Positions 59,278 to 64,000 of a DNA stretch of 64,000 nucleotides are shown here, in pieces (position 1 is the stretch's first letter; the number at the start of each line of letters is the position of its first letter). Location of the stretch: the NCBI RefSeq assembly GCF_000271305.1, contig NZ_AKGD01000002.1:186001-250000 (forward strand). Direction: 5' to 3'. Origin of the DNA: Hydrocarboniphaga effusa AP103 (GTDB lineage Bacteria > Pseudomonadota > Gammaproteobacteria > Nevskiales > Nevskiaceae). The notes under the pieces are model-generated. The model ran no database searches and was not told where the DNA came from. It saw nothing but the letters and a program-made list of their open reading frames with translations. A program made the translations under genes and the position numbers.

Positions 59278-60147
59278 CTAAACCTTCAAATCCCCCAGAC
59301 AAAGTTCCAGCGCCGTCTTCCAGTCCGGCAGCGCAACTCCGAATGTCGAGCCGAGCTTTTCGTTCGACAGAACCGAATACGCCGGGCGATGCGCCGGCGT
59401 GGGGTAGTCGGCCGTGCCGATGGCGTCGACCGGAACGTTCGGGCACAGCCCGAGTTCTGCACCGCGCGCCACGATGACGGACGCAAAGCCATGCCAGGAC
59501 GTCTGGCCCTGCGAGGTCAGGTTCAGCGTTTCGGCGACCGGGCTTTTGGCCGTCTTCTGCACCAGCGCGGCGCTGGCCTCGGCGATCAGCCGGCTCCAGG
59601 TGGGGCTGCCGACCTGGTCGCCCACTACGCGAAGGCGATCGCGCTCCCTGGCCAGGCGCAGCATGGTCAGCAGAAAGTTCTTGCCGCGCACGCCGTAAAC
59701 CCAGGCCGTGCGCAGGATGAGATGGTGGGCTCCGCTTTCGCGAATCAGGCGCTCGCCTTCTTCCTTGGTGCGGCCATAAGCCGAAACGGGGGCAACGGCA
59801 TCGCTCTCGCGATACGGCTGCGTGGCCTCGCCGTCGAATACGTAGTCGGTGGAGTAGTGCACGAACAAAGCGCCGAGTTTCGCTGCCTCTTGCGCCATCG
59901 CACCGGGCGTCAGTGCGTTGATGGTGCGGGCCAGCGGCTCTTCGGATTCGGCCTTGTCCACGGCGGTGTAGGCCGCGGCGTTGACGATCACCTGCGGCTT
60001 GAGCGCCCGCACTACGCCGGCGGCTTGCTCGGGGTTCGAAAGATCGAGCTGCGTGCGATCCACCGCGATCACATCGCCGAGCACCGCGAGCGTGCGGCGA
60101 AGCTCCCAGCCGACCTGGCCGTCCTTGCCGGTGACGAGGATGCGCAT
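59278..60147 (-). CDS. rfbD: dTDP-4-dehydrorhamnose reductase
   Basis: 289 residues. ILVTGKDGQVGWELRRTL NADPH motif, VNAAAYTAVDKAESE, YSTDYVFDG and YGRTKEEGE (catalytic Tyr/Lys). Last step of dTDP-L-rhamnose synthesis. Its ATG shares one base with the TGA of rfbC, so translation is coupled. A longer in-frame start at 60411 would lie inside rfbC and is rejected. Confidence 0.95.
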   Translation of the reverse strand: MRILVTGKDGQVGWELRRTLAVLGDVIAVDRTQLDLSNPEQAAGVVRALKPQVIVNAAAYTAVDKAESEEPLARTINALTPGAMAQEAAKLGALFVHYSTDYVFDGEATQPYRESDAVAPVSAYGRTKEEGERLIRESGAHHLILRTAWVYGVRGKNFLLTMLRLARERDRLRVVGDQVGSPTWSRLIAEASAALVQKTAKSPVAETLNLTSQGQTSWHGFASVIVARGAELGLCPNVPVDAIGTADYPTPAHRPAYSVLSNEKLGSTFGVALPDWKTALELCLGDLKV

Positions 60148-60704
60148 CAGGCGTAGAACTCCGCGTCCTTGAACAGCGGGGCGGCGGCATCCTTGGCCGA
60201 CAGCGAGGGCGTGAGCCCTTCGGGCAGGCGCCAGTCGATCGCCAGCTCCGGATCGTTCCAGGCGATGGCGCGCTCGTGCTCCGGTGCGTAGAAATCGGTG
60301 GTCTTGTAGAGAAAATCCGCCGACTCGCTGAGCACCACGAACCCATGGCCGAAACCCGGCGGAACCCAGAACTGCCGCTTGTTCTCGGCAGAGAGAATCG
60401 CGCCGGCCCATTGGCCGAAGTGAGGGCTGCTCTTACGCAGGTCCACAGCCACGTCGAAGACTTCGCCGGCCGAAACGCGAACCAGCTTTCCCTGCGGCTG
60501 CACCATTTGGTAATGAATACCGCGCAACACGCCGCGCGATGAGCGCGAGTGATTGTCCTGCACGAAATCCATCGTCACGCCGGTGCCTTCGCGAAAAGCG
60601 TTCTGGTTGAAGCTTTCGAAAAAGAATCCACGCGCATCGCCGAAGACGCGCGGTTCGATGATGAAGACGTCCGGAAGGGCGGTGGGGATGAAGTTCATCG
60701 GCAT
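60147..60704 (-). CDS. rfbC: dTDP-4-dehydrorhamnose 3,5-epimerase
   Basis: 185 residues, normal length. Cupin-type epimerase: FVQDNHSRSSRGVLRGIHYQ (catalytic His in RGIHYQ) and WVPPGFGHGFVVLSE. Third step of dTDP-L-rhamnose synthesis. Separated from rfbA by 273 bases filled with hairpin repeats, so it may be transcribed from a second promoter or by readthrough. Start could be either Met of MPMNF. Confidence 0.95.
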   Translation of the reverse strand: MPMNFIPTALPDVFIIEPRVFGDARGFFFESFNQNAFREGTGVTMDFVQDNHSRSSRGVLRGIHYQMVQPQGKLVRVSAGEVFDVAVDLRKSSPHFGQWAGAILSAENKRQFWVPPGFGHGFVVLSESADFLYKTTDFYAPEHERAIAWNDPELAIDWRLPEGLTPSLSAKDAAAPLFKDAEFYA

Positions 60705-60720
60705 ATCTCATTGATCGTTT

Positions 60721-60856
60721 GTCCCCTCTCCCACTTGTGGGAGAGGGTGGTCCGAAGGACCGGGAGAGGGGAGGCCTGATAGAAGCGCTCATTTTCCAAC
60801 CCGACCCTCTCTCCCCGCTACGCGGGACTCTCTCCCGCAAGCGGGAGAGAGGAACA
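60721..60856. repeat. composite hairpin repeat, copy 9a
   Basis: CCCTCTCCCACTTGTGGGAGAGGG, GGTCCGAAGGACC, AGAAGCGCTCATTTTCC, then CCCTCTCTCCCCGCTACGCG and CTCTCTCCCGCAAGCGGGAGAGAG. Inserted between rfbC and rfbA. Confidence 0.9.
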
Positions 60857-60880
60857 TCGACACAAGCCCGTCGCCTGCTT

Positions 60881-60937
60881 GTCCTCTCTCCCGCTTGCGG
60901 GAGAGAGTCCCTCGCGCTAGCGAGGGGAGAGAGGGGC
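60881..60937. repeat. hairpin repeat, copy 9b
   Basis: CTCTCTCCCGCTTGCGGGAGAGAG then CCCTCGCGCTAGCGAGGGG and GAGAGGGG, in opposite orientation to the adjacent copy, giving a paired (BIME-like) arrangement. Confidence 0.85.
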
Positions 60938-60977
60938 TGCCCGGGAAGGGTGACTGCTATTCAACCCAATATCCCAC

Positions 60978-61853
60978 TCAATACACCCGATCCTGCAACA
61001 AGCTCAGCAAATGCTTGCCGTAACCGCTCTTGGCCAGCGGCTTCGCCAGGGCTTCCAGCTTGGCATCGTCGATCCAGCCCTGGCGCCAGGCGATCTCCTC
61101 GGGGCAGCACATCTTCAAGCCCTGGCGCTTTTCGATCGTCTGCACGAACTGCCCTGCGTCCAGCAGCGAATCGTGCGTGCCGGTGTCGAGCCAGGCGTCG
61201 CCGCGGCCCAGCAGTTCCACTTCGAGCTCGCCCCGCTGGAGGTAAAGATTGTTCAGATCGGTGATCTCGTATTCGCCGCGCGCCGAAGGCTTGATGCTTT
61301 TGGCCAGCTCCACGACACGGTCGTCGTAGAAGTACAGCCCGGTGACGGCATAGCGGCTCTTGGGCTTGGCGGGCTTCTCGACGATGCTGAGCGCCTTTCC
61401 GGCCGCATCGAATTCCACCACGCCATAGCGCTCCGGATCGCTCACCGGATACGCGAACACCGTCGCGCCCGACTTCTTCTGCGCAGCGCGCTCCAGGCGA
61501 TCGCCCAGGTCGTGGCCGAAAAAGAGGTTGTCACCGAGAACGAGCGCGCTCGGCGCGCCGTTCAAGAACGATTCGCCGATGACGAATGCCTGCGCCAGTC
61601 CCTCGGGCGAAGGCTGCACCGCATAGTCGAGCAAAATGCCCCAATGCTGACCATTGCCGAGCAATTGCTGGAAGCGCGGCGTGTCCTGCGGAGTGGAGAT
61701 GATCAGAATTTCGCGTATGCCCGCCAGCAGCAAAGTGCTGAGCGGGTAATAGATCATCGGCTTGTCGTAGATCGGCAGCAGCTGCTTGCTCACTGCCATG
61801 GTCAGCGGATAAAGCCGGGTGCCGGATCCTCCGGCCAGAATGATTCCCTTCAT
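60978..61853 (-). CDS. rfbA: glucose-1-phosphate thymidylyltransferase
   Basis: 291 residues. [33 protein letters not shown] is the nucleotidyltransferase signature, with [10 protein letters not shown] and [12 protein letters not shown]. First step of dTDP-rhamnose synthesis. Begins 3 bases after the stop of rfbB, so translation is coupled. Order rfbB-rfbA-(repeat)-rfbC-rfbD. Confidence 0.96.
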   Translation of the reverse strand: MKGIILAGGSGTRLYPLTMAVSKQLLPIYDKPMIYYPLSTLLLAGIREILIISTPQDTPRFQQLLGNGQHWGILLDYAVQPSPEGLAQAFVIGESFLNGAPSALVLGDNLFFGHDLGDRLERAAQKKSGATVFAYPVSDPERYGVVEFDAAGKALSIVEKPAKPKSRYAVTGLYFYDDRVVELAKSIKPSARGEYEITDLNNLYLQRGELEVELLGRGDAWLDTGTHDSLLDAGQFVQTIEKRQGLKMCCPEEIAWRQGWIDDAKLEALAKPLAKSGYGKHLLSLLQDRVY

Positions 61854-61856
61854 GAC

Positions 61857-62921
61857 TCAAGCATCCCGCTTTTCGTAGTTCTTTTCGAGCCAGTGGCGAT
61901 AGTCGCCACTGCGAACCGACGCCACCCAATCCGGATTATCCAGGTACCACCGCACGGTCTTGCGCAGCCCGGTCTCGAAACTCTCCTGCGGGCGCCAGCC
62001 AAGCTCGCTTTCGAGCTTGGAGAAATTGATCGCATAGCGCCGGTCATGGCCAGGGCGATCCTTCACATACGTGATCAGCCGCTCGTGCGGAGCGCCCTGC
62101 GGATGCAGCTCATCGAGAATCGAGCAAAGCGTGTTCACCACCTCGATGTTCGCGCGCTCCGCAGCGCCGCCGACGTTGTAGGTTTCGCCCGGCGTGCCGC
62201 GCTCGAGTACCAGGCGCAGGGCGCGGGCGTGATCTTCGACATACAGCCAATCGCGCACGTTGAGCCCATCGCCGTAGACGGGCAGGGGCTTGCCATCGAG
62301 CGCGTTGAGGATCATCAGCGGGATCAGCTTCTCGGGGAAGTGATACGGCCCGTAGTTGTTCGAGCAGTTGGTCATCAGCGTCGGCAGGCCATAGGTATGG
62401 TGCCAGGCGCGAACCAGGTGATCGGAGCCGGCCTTGCTCGCCGAATACGGCGAGTTGGGCGCATACGCCGTGGTTTCTTCGAAAGCCGGATCGCTGGGCG
62501 ATAGCGAGCCGAAGACCTCGTCCGTGGAAATATGCTGAAACCGGAACGCGCTCTTGCGGGGCTCCGGCAGCTTGCGCCAGTAATCGAGCGCAACCTGCAG
62601 CAGCGTCAGTGTGCCAATGACATTGGTGCTGACGAATTCCGCCGGGCCGTGAATGGAGCGGTCCACATGGCTTTCGGCCGCCAGATGCAGGATCGCGCGG
62701 GGCTGATAACGCTCGAAGATGGCCTGCATACGAGGCTCATCGCGAATATCCGCATGCTCGAAATGATGCCGGGGAGACTTGGCCGCATCGCCAAAGGAGA
62801 GTGGATTGCCCGCGTAGGTGAGCGCATCGATGCTGATGATGGTCTCCTGTGTTTCCGCGATCAGTTGGCGGAGTACGCAGGAGCCGATAAAACCGGCAGT
62901 GCCGGTTACGAGTAAGGTCAT
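61857..62921 (-). CDS. rfbB: dTDP-glucose 4,6-dehydratase
   Basis: 354 residues. [11 protein letters not shown] motif at residue 8, [19 protein letters not shown] and [12 protein letters not shown] (catalytic Tyr/Lys). It converts dTDP-glucose to the 4-keto-6-deoxy sugar. First gene of the rfb operon. ATG at 62919-62921 gives the normal N-terminus [13 protein letters not shown]; the in-frame extension to 63071 runs into a hairpin repeat. Confidence 0.96.
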   Translation of the reverse strand: MTLLVTGTAGFIGSCVLRQLIAETQETIISIDALTYAGNPLSFGDAAKSPRHHFEHADIRDEPRMQAIFERYQPRAILHLAAESHVDRSIHGPAEFVSTNVIGTLTLLQVALDYWRKLPEPRKSAFRFQHISTDEVFGSLSPSDPAFEETTAYAPNSPYSASKAGSDHLVRAWHHTYGLPTLMTNCSNNYGPYHFPEKLIPLMILNALDGKPLPVYGDGLNVRDWLYVEDHARALRLVLERGTPGETYNVGGAAERANIEVVNTLCSILDELHPQGAPHERLITYVKDRPGHDRRYAINFSKLESELGWRPQESFETGLRKTVRWYLDNPDWVASVRSGDYRHWLEKNYEKRDA

Positions 62922-63059
62922 TTGGTCGAACAGTGAATATCCACTAACAAAGCGTAAGGCTAGCACTTCATGTGATCCGGCTTTCAGCCGAGCGGCGCTG
63001 CAGTGGGGACGGCGGCAATTTAAAAGGGCCTTTTTTCCTCCTTTTCTCGCGGGGTTTGT

Positions 63060-63154
63060 CCCCTCTCCCACTTGTGGGAGAGGGTGGTCCGAAGGACCGG
63101 GAGAGGGGCGGTTCGAGAGAAGCGCTCATTCTCCGGCCTAACCCTCTCTCCCCC
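63060..63154. repeat. composite hairpin repeat, copy 10, left part
   Basis: CCCTCTCCCACTTGTGGGAGAGGG, GGTCCGAAGGACC, AGAAGCGCTCATTCTCC and CCCTCTCTCCCCC, then it stops abruptly at the first base of tRNA-Phe. Confidence 0.85.
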
Positions 63155-63230
63155 GGCCCGGTAGCTCAGTCGGTAGAGCAGAGGATTGAAAATCCTTGTG
63201 TCGGCGGTTCGATTCCGTCCCAGGCCACCA
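63155..63230 (+). tRNA. tRNA-Phe (GAA)
   Basis: 76-nt cloverleaf with encoded CCA end. Anticodon loop TTGAAAA gives GAA. D stem GCTC/GAGC, anticodon stem GAGGA/TCCTT, T stem GGCGG/CCGTC with TTCGATT loop. In the acceptor stem GGCCCGG pairs with CCAGGCC except for a C-A mismatch at position 5-68; two G-U pairs elsewhere. Both sides are abutted by hairpin-repeat sequence. Confidence 0.93.
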
Positions 63231-63288
63231 GGGAGAGGGTGGTCCGAAGGACCGGGAGAGGGAGGCCTGAAAGAAGCGCTCATTCTCC
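63231..63288. repeat. composite hairpin repeat, copy 10, right part
   Basis: GGGAGAGGGTGGTCCGAAGG, CCGGGAGAGGG and AGAAGCGCTCATTCTCC begin immediately after the tRNA CCA. It repeats the same internal segment seen left of the tRNA. Confidence 0.85.
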
Positions 63289-63356
63289 AAGCCGAACCGA
63301 CGCCATCATTCCCCTGACATTGCTACTCGCAAGAGCCGCTCCGAGCGATCCAGTCA

Positions 63357-64000
63357 TCAGAACCCGAATACGCCAGAGTCCTGTGATAAGCCTCCCTCGC
63401 TATTGTGCCGGGCTTTCTGCTTTGCCCGTTTCACCGCGGTGAGGTCGCTTTTCACGTCGTCGATCACGTCGGTAAAGGCATGTTTGCGGCTCAGGGGGAA
63501 GGTGGCGTCGCCGATCGAAACCACGGCTTTTTTTGCCTTGGCCGGCCAATAGAAGTCCGAGGCGAAGCTGCCGGTCTGTTCGGTGATGGGGACCAGCACC
63601 AGGTCCAGTGATTCCCGGGAATCGAAAGCGATCGTGCCGCGCAGGTATCGAGGTGCGATGGTGTCGCCGTCGCGAAGCGTGACCAGCAGGCGATCGGCGA
63701 AGGGGCTGTCGCCGCAGGCAAGCCTGCCGCTGATGCCGGCTATGGGCCGCGACCAGAACAGATCTTCGTCCGCCAGCGTGCGGCTCAGCTCCTTTCGGAA
63801 CGCACGTTCGGCGACGAACTGCTTGTCGACGGCAGACAGCTCCGAAACGTAGGAGTCCAGCAGCTGTTCGTACTGCCGCTGGCGCTTGGCGAGTTCGTTG
63901 GCCTGGCGGGCGAACAAACGCTCTTTTTCCGCAGTGGCCTCCGAACTGTTCGACGCCCGGTCGGAAAGCCATTGCGAGGTGTTCCGAATCTGGGCGTCCT
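63357..64000 (-). CDS. coiled-coil protein of unknown function, 5' end outside window
   Basis: The frame is open to the window edge; about 213 residues are visible. The N-terminal part shown is a coiled coil (EKERLFARQANELAKRQRQYEQLLDSYVSEL). A beta-rich globular domain follows (RPIAGISGRLACGDSPFADRLLVTLRDGDTIAPRYLRGTIAFDS) and then a Lys-rich tail. No family recognised. The TTG at 63917 is not the start because coding sequence clearly continues upstream. Confidence 0.6.
   Translation of the reverse strand, partial: DAQIRNTSQWLSDRASNSSEATAEKERLFARQANELAKRQRQYEQLLDSYVSELSAVDKQFVAERAFRKELSRTLADEDLFWSRPIAGISGRLACGDSPFADRLLVTLRDGDTIAPRYLRGTIAFDSRESLDLVLVPITEQTGSFASDFYWPAKAKKAVVSIGDATFPLSRKHAFTDVIDDVKSDLTAVKRAKQKARHNSEGGLSQDSGVFGF

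Noticed and set aside
63155-63230. tRNA-Phe as an attachment site of an integrated element
   Set aside because: No integrase, no direct repeat of the tRNA 3' end and no phage or island genes are visible; the flanks are hairpin repeats.
63020-63283. 87-codon minus-strand frame
   Set aside because: It lies wholly across the repeats and the tRNA-Phe gene.

Overview
The window is GC-rich, densely coded DNA from a Gram-negative bacterium. It carries TonB-dependent receptors, lipoproteins, an LPS gene (kdsA) and outer-membrane barrel proteins. The mix of E. coli-like families (modABCE, alkB, glpD, kdsA, rfbBACD) with a VolA-like lipase, a DUF1302 barrel and lipid-handling enzymes fits a lipid- or hydrocarbon-adapted gammaproteobacterium of the Nevskiales/Solimonadaceae or Xanthomonadales type. 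That placement is inference only. I see no prophage, insertion sequence, transposase, CRISPR array or plasmid gene.

Layout. 1-2.6 kb: a TonB-dependent receptor cut by the window edge and a small Gln-rich exported coiled-coil protein. 2.9-5.9 kb: the molybdate regulator modE and modABC, with a good ModE box in front of modA. 6-17.4 kb: housekeeping and stress genes (DUF1304, alkB, a lipoamide dehydrogenase family enzyme, a DUF2383 protein, an ABC-F ATPase, an EF-hand protein, a DUF3014 protein, a glycine-zipper protein, an MFS exporter, a PIG3-type quinone oxidoreductase, a PHA-system protein and an AI-2E-family permease). 17.5-23.2 kb: a zinc-starvation operon behind a Zur-type palindrome. 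It has two CobW GTPases, an ABC ATPase, an FtsX-like permease with a His-rich loop, a DUF3299 lipoprotein and zur itself.

23.6-35.4 kb: the most coherent accessory locus. A minus-strand operon reads tetR, DSD1-type PLP enzyme, ALO-type FAD oxidase, cytoplasmic ceramidase, TonB receptor, PhyH dioxygenase, SDR. A second ceramidase, a lipoprotein, is divergent. A perfect TetR-type palindrome lies between them. I propose a sphingoid-lipid catabolic pathway: ceramidase frees the long-chain base, the oxidase turns its C1 alcohol into a carboxylate, and the PLP enzyme cleaves the resulting D-configured beta-hydroxy-alpha-amino acid to glycine and a fatty aldehyde.

35.6-41.3 kb: a sensor kinase-like protein that has Gln in place of the phospho-acceptor His, a lipoprotein hydrolase, and small membrane and unknown proteins. 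41.5-47.4 kb: an unusual operon with a PEP-synthase/glucan-water-dikinase-like protein that has a Sec signal peptide, a penicillin-recognising-type serine hydrolase, and a COG3202 ATP/ADP translocase-like carrier. Together they suggest an ATP-fed phosphotransfer system in the periplasm. 47.5-55.8 kb: glpD, a VolA-like lipase, a DUF1302 barrel, an exported unknown and a fatty-acid desaturase. 56-64 kb: an H-NS-like protein in an AT-rich pocket, kdsA, galE, rfbBACD, tRNA-Phe and a truncated coiled-coil gene.

From 37 kb onward, about ten copies of a composite hairpin repeat (core CTCTCCCGC / GCGGGAGAG) sit between genes. One copy appears to have inserted in frame inside a signal-peptide coding region, and another is interrupted by tRNA-Phe.
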